Shown: piece after piece, positions 24,996 to 35,957 of the stretch
How positions within the stretch are numbered: the stretch's first letter is position 1
Layout: every line of letters starts with the position of its first letter
Assembly: GCA_011799875.1 (NCBI GenBank)
Contig: CM022299.1
Span: 336,644,409 to 336,708,408 of the forward strand
From: Thinopyrum elongatum
Lineage: Eukaryota; Streptophyta; Magnoliopsida; Poales; Poaceae
Direction of reading: 5' to 3'
DNA length: 64,000 bases
Position numbers and translations under genes: made by a program
The notes under the pieces: model-generated
Told to the model about the DNA's origin: nothing
Database searches by the model: none
Seen by the model: the letters and a program-made list of their open reading frames with translations, nothing else

Positions 24996-27787
24996 TTGAA
25001 AGGGCATGTAGCCCCTAAGTATGGTTTTGGTAATTAATGACAATCTCTATGGACTAATGTTTGTCAGTGAGATATATTTGAAGGTTTTGTCCGAAGATAG
25101 TGCCTCAAGGATATTAGATGGAATCAAGGATGAAGTCCATATATATGAAGATAGTGCCTCAAGGATATTTGATGGAATCAAGGATGAAGTCCATATATAT
25201 GAAGATAGTGCCTCAAGGATGAAGTCCATATAGATGAAGTTGTATTTGCTCTAAGCTTTGGCATTAAATGACAATTCCTATGGAGCATCAAGTGCATTGA
25301 ATCTTATATGAAGATATGTTCCATAGTGATGCTTGAAGTGCTTTGGGTTGTTTTGTGAAGAATGCCATCAAAGCATCCGAAGAAGTTCTCATGGTATCAT
25401 TCTCTGGATACCCCGTGCTCACGAGCTTGTACCGTGCGCACGGGGTCGAGTGTCAACTCTCTCGATACCCCATGCTCACGGGGCCTAGGTGTTGGCTCTC
25501 GAGATCCTATGTCCAGTGAGGTTTCAAGTTGGTCTTCGGGATCAAGGGCTTGAGAGAATAATCAAAGAGAAGAATTCAAGTTATGGTTTCAAGACAAGAT
25601 CATGGTGAGCTCATGTGTTGGGTTTCGGTTGATCAAGTCTTGAAGCAAGCAACTAGAGTGAAGAATTCATTATGCCTCTCAACAGATTGTGATGAAGTTT
25701 TTAGAAGGGCAACTGGTGACCAAGATGAAATTCATAGTGGAACTTGATATGGTCATGAAAGAGTCTTTGGTGATATAGTCTTGAAGCAATGAAGGGAAAT
25801 GAAGAGTTCATTGTGGCTTTCAAGAAACCAAGATGGAGCTTGAAGTAAAGATGTTGGTTGACCAAGATGAAGCTCGAAGATTATCTAGATGGTCAACTCA
25901 CAAAGTGCAATATTTGTACCATGTGGGATCAAGTGATCTAGTGGTATGGTAAGTAATTTTGAATTGTGCTTTGTTACCTAACCCTTGCTGTGTGTTTTCT
26001 ATGTCTATGTGGGTTAGGTGTTTCTCATGGGCTTGCATCAAAAGGAAAGATTTCAAGTAGCCTATGTATGGATGACATCAAGTGGTGATGGTCATCGGGT
26101 TTGAGGAGTCCAAGTGCAAGATGAGAAGCTGGAGGTTATATGCTTTGAAGCTTGCGGTCCACGTCATGATAATGTCCATGTGAAATGGGCTTAAGTTAAG
26201 GCTTCCCTCATTGCAATATGAGGAAGCATTTCGAGTATCTTCACCAAGTGATTGTGGAAAAGAAAAGGATTCCAACTTGAGGCAAGCATTAAAGTCATCA
26301 TCAAGCTCAAGTGGAATATGCAAGGCAAAGGTATACCTTAGCTAGGTTTTTCTAGTTTTGCCGGTCTCATGGTGCTTGGAGGGAGACCGGATTATAGGTT
26401 TGATAGCCGTACTATCAAGAGGGACTTTCAGGCAAGTTGCTTGATCACGTCGCATGTAGAGAGCTCAAACCTTTGCATAATTTGCATCATTCTTTCTTGT
26501 TGATCTTCGGTGGGTCTCTATGTGAGGACCTTGGGATTTTCCATAGCTTCAAAACGAGCCCAAGATCATCTAATTCGGAGTCTGTATGCCAAAGTTATCA
26601 CTGTTTTAGTGGGCTGCTGCAGGCTGTTCTGGGTACCCCGTGGACACGGGGTTTTTTACCCCCGTGGGCATGGGGGCCCGTGCGTACGGGCATGTACCAT
26701 GCGCACGGGACCCCGTGGGCACGAGGTGTCCAGGAACTGCCCGTTGAGCCCCAACGGCTAGTTTTGGGTTTTGGCTATTTAAGGGCTCCTTCCTCCCACC
26801 GGTTGCGGGGCTGTTCATTCACATTCTAAACATCATTTTGAGCCTCTTACCACCTCTCCTAAACCCCTATCTCCCCTCTAAGTGAAGGGGGATTTGTGTA
26901 TGGATCTTGGAGTCATTTGTTGATCTCCTCCATTGCATCCCCTCTCTTCAATCTCCCACTTTCTTGAGTTGCATCTTGTGAGATTGAGAGAGTGAGTTGA
27001 GCATTTGTTGCTTGACCTTGCATTGCATTTGTTGCATTGGTTTGAGCTCCCCACTTCGATTAGTTCGAGTGAGAGCCCGTGAGTTTATTACTCTTGGAGG
27101 CTTCCAACTCCTAGACGGTTTGGTGATACATTGGGAAGATTGTGAAGAGGCCTATGTGTCCAAGGTTCCCCCGGAAGCTTCCTTTTGTGGTGTGCTCCGG
27201 GGAAGGGTGTTGAAGTGGCCTAGGTGGTCAAGTTCCTCCGGAAGCTTCCATGTTTGTGGTGCGCTCCGGAGAAGATTGTAAAGGTGTGGTGGTCGCCTTC
27301 AAGACCAACCCCGAGTGAATCGAGGCTCATCCGTTGGGGGTGACTCGAAAGGGAGAATACGGTGAGTCACTTGGTGACGCCCCAAAGCTTTGGCTTCGGC
27401 ACCGCTCCAACGGAGATTAGCACTCTCACGAGTGTGAACTTCGGGATAAATCCGCATCCCCAACTCACTTGTGGTTATCTCATACCCACATCTTTTACTT
27501 TCCGCAATTCATACTTGCTCATATTGATATATCTTGTGCTAGTTGAATTGCTTAGTTGTTCCTACAATTCCATATCTTGTGATATAGTTTGTGCTTGCTA
27601 GTTCTCTTAAGTGCCTATCTTGCTTAGCATAGGTTGTTGGTGCACTTAGTTGAGCCTAGCATATTTAGGATTTGTGCTTGAAAAGTATCCGTTTAGTTTA
27701 TTCCGCATTAGGATAAAGCCAAATCCGTAAAAGTTTTAAAACGCCTATTCACCCCCCCCCCCTCTAGTCGTCATCTATATCCTTTCA
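24996..27787 (+). repeat. Sirevirus-like 3' LTR
   Basis: A 2792 bp LTR with intact TGAAAGG...CCTTTCA ends, collinear with LTR1. It differs by scattered single-base changes and a longer C run near its end (27751-27761). It contains the same 54 bp repeats and palindrome clusters (about 25409-25490 and 26633-26730). Confidence 0.92.
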
Positions 27788-28545
27788 AGCACCATCTCAT
27801 CTATAAACCCTTGTTTCTCTCTTGTGTTCAATCTTTGTATACCTCAGATTGATACATGTGGGTGCTACTAGTGTTGACTATATCTTGTAGTTAATGCTAG
27901 TTGGTTTATTTGGTGAAATATTATTATGTTGAGATTGTTAATCACATATTTATTCCTACTGAACATGTTTAATATGATGAGTTGTGAGTAGTTCTATTTG
28001 TTCTTCAGGACATGGGAAAAGTCTTGTTATTAGTAGTCATGTGAAGTTGATCACCGTTCAATGTTTTGATATTATGTTGTGTTGTTCTTTCTGTAGTGGT
28101 GTTATGTGACCCCAGTTTACAAATTGTTCTGTGAGGGTCTATTTTGGATCCACTTGTTTAATGTTATGGTTAGATTTATCTTAATTACTTCTCTTGTATT
28201 TGCAGATGCTTGCATGGAGGGTATAATCATAAGTATGTGTTCGTTCAAGTAAGCACAATACTTTAGCTCCGGTCCACCCACATAACACTTATCAAGGCAA
28301 TGAACCTGAGTCGATGAATCGTGGTGAAAGTAACTTGGCGATATTCCTGTGTATTCTCAAGAGCGTTTTAATCACTATAAGAGTTATCATCGGCTTGTCT
28401 TTAGCACAATTAAGAATTGGGCCACTTGCTGCACCTTGCTACTTTTTTTATTTGTTACTTATTACCAATTATCTTGCTAACAAACTATCAATCAAAACTA
28501 TCTAACAACACTTGTAGTGAAATCCTTGCTGAAAACTGCCTATCA
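27788..28545. mobile_element. LTR-like repeat, right part
   Basis: Continues the repeat interrupted at 16417, starting with the duplicated AGCAC and CATCTCATC. The text (TGTGGTGTTATGTGACCCC-like segment, then GCACCTTGCTACTTTTT and CTTGCTGAAAACTGCC) is recalled as the 3' half of a common Triticeae LTR. It is cut off before the expected LTR end, where AT-rich sequence takes over. Confidence 0.6.
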
Positions 28546-29905
28546 ATTCCTTTTTTCCCTCTAAGTTTTTTTTGTGAATTTTTAAAAAGTTTAAATAATT
28601 TGAAAATTGTTCATGGATTAGGGAAATGTTAAACAATTTTTAAAATTTGCATGAATTTTTAAAATGGTTTCATAGATTAAAAAATGTAGACAATTTTTTA
28701 AAAAAGTGTTCATCAACAAAAAAATGTGTTTGTATTTCAAAATAATTGACAGTTAATTTTTTTAATGAATTTAAAATTATTAGTGAAACTTAACAAGTGT
28801 TCATGAATTTTATAAATATTCTGGATTTTTAAAAAATTACACAAAAATTGAAAATTGGAAAAAACAAAAAACAAATAGGGAAATTAGAAAATGAAAACCA
28901 ATACCCTTGCCCTCGTCAGCGCGCTTGAACTGAGCCCTGTACTCCTCACCCCAGCGAAAAAGCAACACTCTTTGTTAGTGTGTTTTGCCGGGCCTTTGGT
29001 CTGCTGTGATATTTGCAGAGTTCATCTATGGTTTTTTGAAATCGATCTTCGCTGACTTATTTTGCTCCCACGAACGGTTGGACTCCTCAAGTCTCTGCTA
29101 CTACGACGAGCTCACCATCTCCATGGGTTTCCTTGTTCTTGTGTTAGTTGTTATTGTTTTCTTAGCGAGTTAGTAGTGTGCCAAACTGTCTCCAGGATGC
29201 ACCTGGGGAGGGCTTGCCCCATTTTTTCCCTCTAAAAATGTTCGTGAATTTTAAATAAGGGTTAATAATTTAAAAAAAAATCATGGATTAGGAAAAGTGT
29301 ACTTTTTTTTTGAAAATTGGCATGAGTTATAAACTTTATTTCACGGATTAAAAAATGTTGACAAACTAGAAACAAAATTAAAAACGTTCAGCAATGAAAC
29401 TGTGTTTGTATGTCAAAAATAATTGAGTGTTATTTTTTAGCGAATTTAAAATTATTAGTGAATTTTAAAAAGTTTCTGTGAATTTTATAAATATTCTGGA
29501 TTTTTCAAGAAAAAGTACGCAAAAAATGAAAAGTGGAAAAAACAAGGAGGGAAAAAGTAGAAAATAAAACCACTAGAAAACCAGTAAAACCGGCAAAGAA
29601 ATTGTGGAAAGAAAGAAGAAACAAAAAAGGAGGGCGAAAGCTTGCGATCGGTGGAGGGGGGGGGGGGGAGGGTATGCATTTTATTTGTTAACTGCAGTGG
29701 TAGGCGCGGACTAAGATCTGCGAGTTTTTGTTTATCTCTAAAAGAAAGGCTTCAGAATTAAGTAGTCAAATGTTTAAGGACCTTTTATCTAGCTGACGTT
29801 TGCTAGGAGAGAGTGACATTTGCGAACGTTTTGATGACAGTTTTAGTTGGTCGTGTGGTGACAGTTTTTCTAGAACAACATGACATTTTCTGGAAAAGAA
29901 AACTT
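28546..29905. repeat. AT-rich degenerate repeat, two similar halves
   Basis: Two AT-rich blocks (about 28555-28880 and 29222-29560) share phrases such as CCCTCTAA, TCATGGATTAGG, GTTTGTAT and TTTATAAATATTCTGGATTTT. They read as a direct duplication flanking a 340 bp less AT-rich insert (28890-29215). The insert has a 62-codon frame (28985-29173) with a hydrophobic end but no resemblance to a known protein. A G run lies near 29656-29669. No gene is called. Confidence 0.5.
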
Positions 29906-29920
29906 AAAATTGTCATCCTC

Positions 29921-31175
29921 ACTGAGAACGATCCCCCCTCCCCTCCCTCGCGTCGCTCTCCCGAGGGCGACTCGGGGGCGAACTAGGGTTCCTCCCCGCT
30001 GCCACCTTTCCCTTCCCCTCCTCCTCGCCGCTGCCGGAGGCGGTCGCCGGGGCCCCCGCGCGGCTGCCAGTGAGGGTGGCGGCGAGGTCTCTGGCCGCTC
30101 CCTCTCGGTGGTGAGGGCCCGGATCTGGGGCGGCGGCCCTGCTGGTGTGGACGGCGCTCCTCTGATGGCGGGGGGCGTGCGTCGGTGAGGTGGGCCGGAT
30201 CCCCATGGCTGCGTGGGCAGCGAGGTCCCGGTGGGCGCTGGCCGTGGCGTGGGGAGGCCCCGGGCTCTCCTCGTCAGATCTGAGGCGATCTAGTCCGCGC
30301 GCGTCGCACGACCTCGGCCAGCCTGGATCTCCGGCGTGCGTGCGCGCCTGTTGATGCTGGTGGCTGGTTCGGTGGTGGTGGTAGGGAGCTTGTCCAGGGG
30401 AAACCCCTGGCCGTCGGTGGTGGTCACGGCGTCGATGGCGTCCTGGACGCCATTTCCTCCATGGTGGCGGCGCTGAGGTTCATCTTCCCCTGCCTCCCCC
30501 CTTCCCCTGTGCCCGGGTGAAAACCCTAGCCCCTGTGGTTATGCGGCGGCGGCGCCACGGCGTCGTCACCTTCTTGAAGGCGCCGCCTTGGGCATGGGGA
30601 TGGTGTGTGTGTGTTGCGAGCTTGGCTGGTTCCTGGTGGCGGCCCGTCTGATCTTCAGCGTCGTAGCTTCGGGCAGGCCTGATGCCTCTGCTAGGCGGTG
30701 TGCTCCTTCCCCAAGTGCTCCAGTGAGTCTGGCGGTGCGGCGCCCTCGAGCCTGGGCGAGAGGGGATAGGGGTCCCCTCTTCGGCGACTGTGATGTGTTG
30801 GTGGCGAGGGCAGATGGTCCTGGAGAGCTCTGGTTTGGTCCTCTGGCTGCGGTGCTCCCTTTCGGCCGTGTCTCCGGTGGCGACTTCGCCCTTCTGCAGC
30901 TTCCTGATGTGCGTCGTGTTTGGGGCGTCGGCGATTCCCCTGCTACGGGTGCACTGACGGGCGAGACCTTGTTGCTGTAACTTCTGCTTCGTGCTTCATT
31001 GTCAATTGTTTACCTTCCTCACCTTGTACCTGTCGTTCGGGGTTGCATCCCCTGTTTCTTCTTCTTTTCGGTTTGTTTGTACTGCTGGTTGTATCCTGGC
31101 CGGTTGATGGCTTTGTTAATTCAAAGCCGGGTTAGGTCTAAGCCCTTCTCGGGCTTGGCCGAGCCTTTTCTCTAA
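29921..31175 (+). mobile_element. GC-rich poly-A retroposon (copy 1) with 15 bp TSD
   Basis: A 1.25 kb GC-rich insert is flanked by perfect 15 bp direct repeats AAAATTGTCATCCTC (29906-29920 and 31176-31190), with an A run at its 3' end. This is the signature of LINE-type target-primed insertion. The 5' end (CCCTCGCGTCGCTCTCCCGA, then GGGGGCGAACTAGGGTT) matches the starts of the copies at 44340 and 48905. The long frames inside are GC-driven, overlap on both strands and show no protein family. I infer a non-autonomous non-LTR retroposon family; I do not know its name. Confidence 0.85.
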
Positions 31176-31190
31176 AAAATTGTCATCCTC

Positions 31191-32452
31191 CCAAAAAATG
31201 TCATGTTATTATGAAGAAACTGTCACCCCTGATACAACTAACACTGGTAGGAAAAACATTCAAAATGCCCTGCTCTCCTAGTGAAAATCAGATAAGATTG
31301 CCGATGTTTCAACGGAATACATAGTTTTGGGTACGAATGTGGAGGCCGAGAGGCAAAGAGGCACGTGGCCAGAAGTGGTTTTGGTTATTGAAAGAGATTA
31401 GAGTCAGGGAACAGTGATGTCAAAACCAGGTTAAGGAAAGCCCTATCTAATCTCCTGGTTATCGCCGTAGGAAGTTCAGTCGGTGATGTGCAATCTCAGT
31501 TGCAGTGACGAGATGTACATTACATAGGAAGCTTGTATTTCAGAAGTGAAGTGGCCAACCCTTTCACAAAATTAGTTCCGACCCTCAAACTAACACTAGG
31601 ATTCCATAATATAATGGCTTTGTTGTTGCCTTGCAGGTCAGGGCGTGCATTTTACATTTTTTAGCCTTTTACAAGCGAGTTAAGTAGCTTACACTTCAAG
31701 CTGCAAAACCACAGTCGTCAGTACCGATCATGCACAAGTTAGGCGGGTTGAAGTTCTTTACCGAAACGTAGCAGCTTTTTTGTTCACAAGAATACATCTG
31801 AAAAAATCATACATAGAGACAGTCGGGCACAGCAAAGTAAACAGTTGTCCATTAATTCAACAATTAAGATTTCAGACAACAGAGTTTTTGGGGACAAATC
31901 AGGAACTTTTGTTGGGACTGAGAAAGATTCCAATTATATATACTGCAAAAATCACTGACATTACGAAGAAAAATTGCAAGAGCAACAAGGTAATCTGAAG
32001 AAAGCAATAGAGCTGCTATACAAGATCTACTGCTCCTCATCATAGAGTACAAACAAGAAGACATCCGTGTCACCTCAACTTCGCAGCACTTGCCAGTTCG
32101 CCAATCTACACACTCACTGACTTTATTGTACCATGTCGATCTTCCCGCGTTCCCTCGAAACACATTTGGAGACAAATTGTCACCTAAAACCAAGACCGAG
32201 GACATACATAATATATATGAATAAGTCCCTGAGAGACGGCTACTCCTGTATAGGCATATATTCACATTGCCTGGGTCTGCTGGGCACTAACTCTACCGTT
32301 CGGTTTCATTTACGTTCTTATATTATATACTTATAATACATATATCTTATTTACGCAGTTGGTATTTTTGTACATTTTTCCCGTGTATACGTAGGCTTGA
32401 TTTGAGACGGTAAAAAGGGATTCAGAATGTGGCGGAAGAGACGCGCACTGCC
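31191..32452. other. 3' flank of the CCCH gene, no gene seen
   Basis: Moderately AT-rich sequence downstream of the zinc-finger gene, probably including its 3' untranslated region just left of 32453. A 133-codon minus-strand frame (31864-32265) shows no domain and odd composition, so it is not called. Confidence 0.4.
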
Positions 32453-33552
32453 TCAACGGCTGCGGAGGAGGCGCTCGGCTGCCGTGAGCGAGTGGCGGAA
32501 GTGGCAGCGGTGGCCGTAGGGGCACACTTCGCCGTTGAGCACCATGCGGCAGACCTCGGTCTTGTACCGCGGGTGGCGGATGACGGGGCGGAGCTCGGAG
32601 ACGCCGTGCGCGAACTGGCACTGGTCGCCGTAGGGGCACGCCCCCGTCTCCTCCCACTTGTTGCACAGCTCCGTCTTGAACATGCCCTGGTTGTACACGT
32701 CCAGCTCCCCCGCCGCGTCTTGCTTGGTCTTCTGCTCCTCGCCTTTCTTGCCGCCGTCCGGCCCCAGTCCCATGTACGCGCGCTGCTGCCGATCCAGGTG
32801 CGTGCGACAATGTCAAATGCCAATTCGAGAGGAGGAGGTTATGTGGAATTCGCGAGGCGGGAGCCGGGACTCACCGGGCTCGGGTTGGCCACGCGAGGCT
32901 TGCGGTTGTACGCGGCCGGCGTGGCGGCTGCCGGGGCGGCCTGGTTCATCTTGAGGTAGTCATTCGAACGGACGGAGATGCTCTTCGGCAGCACGGCGAG
33001 CTTCTCTGGCACGCGCCCCTTAGAGGCACCCTTGTGCTCGCCGAGGCGGAAACGGCGTATCTCGTCAGCGATGACGACGGCGGCGGTCTCCTTGCCACCG
33101 AGCAGCGCGACGCGGCGCGCGAGGTCGCTGTTGGCCACGCGGAGCTCGGAATTCTCGCGGCGAAGGATCGCCGCCTCGTCGACGGCCTCGGCGAGGTGGG
33201 AGAGGCAGAGCTCGTAGCGATCGGCGACCTCCTGGTACTGCAGCGCGAGCCGCGCGAGCTGGAGCCGGTGGCCGGTGGCGTCGGTGGCGGCCGCGCCGTC
33301 GTAGTCGCCGTCGTCGACGAGGGAGCCGGAGGAGGACGGCGAGAGCGAGACGGACGTGGCGAGCGGCGACGGCGAGGAGAAGCCCAGGCTGGGGCTGAAG
33401 GGGGAGGAGCAGCGGTACAGGCCGTCGTCGCCGCCCGGGAGGTAGCGCGGCGAGGAAGAGAGGCGCTGGTCCCCGAAGGAGGCGTACGGCTTGAGCTCGA
33501 AGGCCGAGCGGAGGCGGTCGGCGTTGGCCGGAGAGATGAGCGCTTCCTGCAT
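32453..33552 (-). CDS. C3H: TTP-like tandem CCCH zinc-finger protein (C3H14/C3H15 type)
   Basis: Predicted RNA-binding regulator of about 335 residues. Exon 1 is 33552-32875 (226 codons, starting [18 protein letters not shown]); exon 2 is 32782-32453, with a GT-AG intron of about 90 bp (an acceptor three bases upstream would add one Gln). Residues 98-152 form a Leu/Glu-rich coiled-coil-like segment, and LPKSISVRS (188-196) is a conserved plant-family motif. Two fingers, C266-X8-C-X5-C-X3-H285 and C304-X8-C-X5-C-X3-H323, are separated by exactly 18 residues and preceded by MFKTELC and YKTEVC. This is the spacing of animal tristetraprolin and Arabidopsis C3H14/C3H15, which bind AU-rich mRNA elements and act in cell-wall and anther development. 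The start was chosen because codons upstream cross the leader intron acceptor. All zinc ligands are present. A Met four codons into exon 2 is internal, not a separate gene. Target mRNAs are unknown. Confidence 0.93.
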
Positions 33553-33594
33553 GGCTATGGCTGGCTGATGATTCCCTCCGCAAACAAGTATTCT

Positions 33595-33676
33595 CTGGGA
33601 ACAAACAGATTGAAATGTCACAAATTAAGAGAAAACGATATAAAATGCAGTGGAAAATTCAGAATGTTGGTAATAC
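33595..33676 (-). other. Probable 5' UTR intron of the CCCH gene
   Basis: On the minus strand, AGAG|GTATTACC at 33676 and TGTTCCCAG| ending at 33595 give a plausible 82 bp T-rich intron in the leader, 42 bp upstream of the ATG. A CT microsatellite (minus strand; about 33700-33717) precedes it in the presumed first leader exon. Confidence 0.6.
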
Positions 33677-33766
33677 CTCTTGGCGCTGGATTAGGTGCAG
33701 AGAGAGAGAGAGAGAGGACGACGATCAAAGAGGTGGGTACACGGGTGCAGGCAGCGTGTGTTGTGG

Positions 33767-33775
33767 TTTATATAG
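33767..33775 (-). promoter_or_regulatory. TATA box of the CCCH gene
   Basis: Minus-strand CTATATAAA. A start site about 30 bp downstream would fall near 33738, just before the CT-rich leader and the proposed leader intron. Position and sequence fit a normal plant core promoter. Confidence 0.6.
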
Positions 33776-33799
33776 CGGGGAGCATGCCAGGAGCAGAGG

Positions 33800-34165
33800 A
33801 GACGGTGGAGCCCGCACGTCCGCCGGAGCGAGATGGCCGCTGCTTCTTCTTGTCCCAGTACACTCCGTGGTTGTTGCATTGTGGTTCTAGCCTGCGCCTG
33901 CCCTTGCCTATTTACCGTTTCACCTAGGCCACTAGGAGTGGTTCTGCAACTAATTAAAAAAAAATCCCCCAAAAGAGCGTAACCTTGGCCTATGCAAGGA
34001 TTGATGGCGTGTAAATTCACGTAGCTTTCTAAGTTGACTAAATGTATAGAAAAATCAGCGGGGAGAAGAGGGCGGTAGTGCACGGTTCTGAAAACCCGGG
34101 CCAGTCGTACAGTGGCATGGGTGTTTTTTCCTTTCAGGTTTCTCTTAAGGAGTCTTTATGTTTGG
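33800..34165. other. Upstream region of the CCCH gene
   Basis: Unique-looking sequence upstream of the TATA box, presumably promoter. No specific operator can be assigned from sequence alone. No gene. Confidence 0.4.
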
Positions 34166-34169
34166 TTTA

Positions 34170-34489
34170 AGGTGGCACTGCCCTAAGGTAGGGATGATGT
34201 TCTTCCCTCTATATCCACATTCCATTGGTGTGTTTTTCACCGGCGGAGTGGCGTGAGGAGCTGTGTCTTCGGAGACCTTTCGGTATCCGATCGTTTTAGG
34301 TTTTCGGTGGATTCGTCTGGATTCGGCCGGCTTTTGTGGTCTTGGGGGTTTCTACAGGTCTTTATCTGCGGTTTTTTTTCTTTGGTAAGACGATTTGCTT
34401 CGCAGATTACGGTTATCGATGTCTCTTGATCTGCATCAATGACTTTTCGGCCGTTGCCTCTACGAGCTTCTATGTTTCAAAAAAAATTG
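34170..34489 (+). mobile_element. Probable 5'-truncated retroposon 3' end
   Basis: A segment rich in TTCGG/GGTTTTCGG words ends in CTATGTTTCAAAAAAAA. Composition and A tail resemble the 3' ends of the GC-rich retroposons in this window, but I find no target duplication, and the left border is a guess. Confidence 0.4.
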
Positions 34490-35565
34490 CTCTGCCAACT
34501 CTGTACTGAATAAATACATTATAAAAATATATATAATGATGAATATATTGATACTGGTTTGGTATTGTTTATCTACATGGTAATACAACAGCTATGTTGT
34601 AGAAAGAATTCACAGGGCTAGCACAACCAAATGGTAATACAACATGCGCGTGCCAAGGAGTAAATCCGGCTTTACTAATATTATTATTGGGCCGACATAC
34701 AAGTCGGTTAAACATATATTTTGTTGTTGTGTCTTATTGACTGCACCCATAGTTGTGGACTCCTGTGCCTCCTTCGTAAACTGCAATTCTTTTGGAAACT
34801 CTCTTCATGCTGAAACACAATCATTTCAACAATTTCACGCCCAAACTACGAAACATACACCCACACTTATTTGTGCCTTTAGCCTAGGTGAATCCTCTCC
34901 AACCAGTTTTCAGACATCTTCCTTATATTCGCAGGTGGGGGCAAATTGTTAGTCACATGAACAGTGCGCGACGGAATGTGGCAAACAGAAAGATAGAGTA
35001 AGTTATGAATTGTTTCATGGTCATCACAAAAATAACACTTTTACGTGCATACCATTAACATTTCGCCAAGTTGTTTTTGGTTTAGACCACTCATCTGTCT
35101 GAGTTCCACATAAATATATTTTTATTTTTAACGGGACTTTGAGTTTGGGGATGTATTTTCTACACAAAACATGACCTTCATTAATGAGGTCCGTGTACAT
35201 AGATTAGATGAAGAGGACATGTGAATTATTAACTTCCAATGGAAATCATCTCTATCTTGAGATAAGTCTATCTCCGTCACATATTGACAGATGTAGCCGT
35301 GTCGTCCATTTATCCCAATAAGAGCCCACCGAGGCTCAGTATTAAGTGGGATCTCACCTATAACTGATTCGATAAAACGTGTTCTCGCTAGATGATATTG
35401 TATAGGTTCAAGTATTGGAGACTTAAGGGTGCACCCTATAATCAGGAGTCATCCCAAAATCTCGTGTTGGTAGTTGCCCACCAAGAAACAACTTATGCTA
35501 AAAAAACTCTTTCTTATCTATAATCATGCCTTTTTTAGAACGATGGATCCAAATGCTTTGTTGTT

Positions 35566-35784
35566 CAGGAGATTAAAAGACACGCAAACGATGGCAGAGT
35601 TATTCAGTTTGCCTTTGCTAGGCGTGAGCAAAATAGAGTTAGTGATTTTCTTGCTACTTTCGGTAGAGTTTAGGAACGCACTGTTGTGTGGCTTAGGGAC
35701 GGAACAGGTGATGTGTCGACCCTGTGTAGGCAAGACCTTGATGCGGGAGTAATAGAAACTCTCATTTATCCCGCAAAAAAAAAG
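35566..35784 (+). mobile_element. Short retroposon (219 bp) inserted in the LINE
   Basis: It starts CAGGAGATTAAAAGACACGC and ends ATCCCGC followed by nine A. Flanking repeats AATGCTTTGTTGTT (35552-35565) and AATGCTTTGCTGTT (35785-35798) match at 13 of 14 bases. When the insert and one repeat are removed, the surrounding minus-strand LINE frame runs on (VTTAKHS joined to DPSF), which independently supports the insertion. No clear pol III A/B boxes are seen, so a 5'-truncated LINE is as likely as a SINE. Confidence 0.75.
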
Positions 35785-35926
35785 AATGCTTTGCTGTTGT
35801 GACAGGGTCTTATAGTGGAGGTATTTGTTGCATAAAAAATTCTTACTAAATATTTTCCTTACTTACTAACTCGAACAACCATTTATTCGGTAGAAATTTT
35901 TTCTTTATTTTTTGATACTCAACCCT

Positions 35927-35927
<1 letters not shown>

Positions 35928-35957
<30 letters not shown>
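35928..35957. repeat. 30 bp poly-C tract
   Basis: Thirty consecutive C residues on the plus strand. On the LINE's coding strand this is a G run lying where related LINEs have a Gly-Gly-Leu-Gly motif, so it probably grew from GG-rich codons. Confidence 0.9.

Larger units (their letters stand above)
16418..27787 (+). mobile_element. Complete non-autonomous Sirevirus-like Copia retrotransposon
   Basis: A full-length 11.37 kb LTR retrotransposon: LTR1 16418-19205, primer-binding site, broken gag, a long non-coding interior with a small pol relic, a polypurine tract, LTR2 24996-27787. The 5 bp target duplication AGCAC is perfect (16413-16417 and 27788-27792). LTRs start TGAAAGG and end CCTTTCA; LTR1's first bases have mutated to TAAAAGG. 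Sirevirus-like traits are the large coiled-coil gag with a CCHC knuckle, several GGGGGAG polypurine tracts in the 3' region, and GC-rich palindrome clusters in the LTRs. Protease, most of integrase, reverse transcriptase and RNase H are missing, so it would have needed enzymes in trans. The LTRs differ at only a few per cent of sites by eye, suggesting a fairly recent insertion. Confidence 0.88.

Noticed and set aside
31864..32265. 133-codon minus-strand frame downstream of the CCCH gene
   Set aside because: No domain, no start context, composition like non-coding sequence.
33034..33927. Long plus-strand frame opposite the CCCH gene
   Set aside because: GC-driven shadow of exon 1; no domain, while the minus strand has a complete zinc-finger protein.
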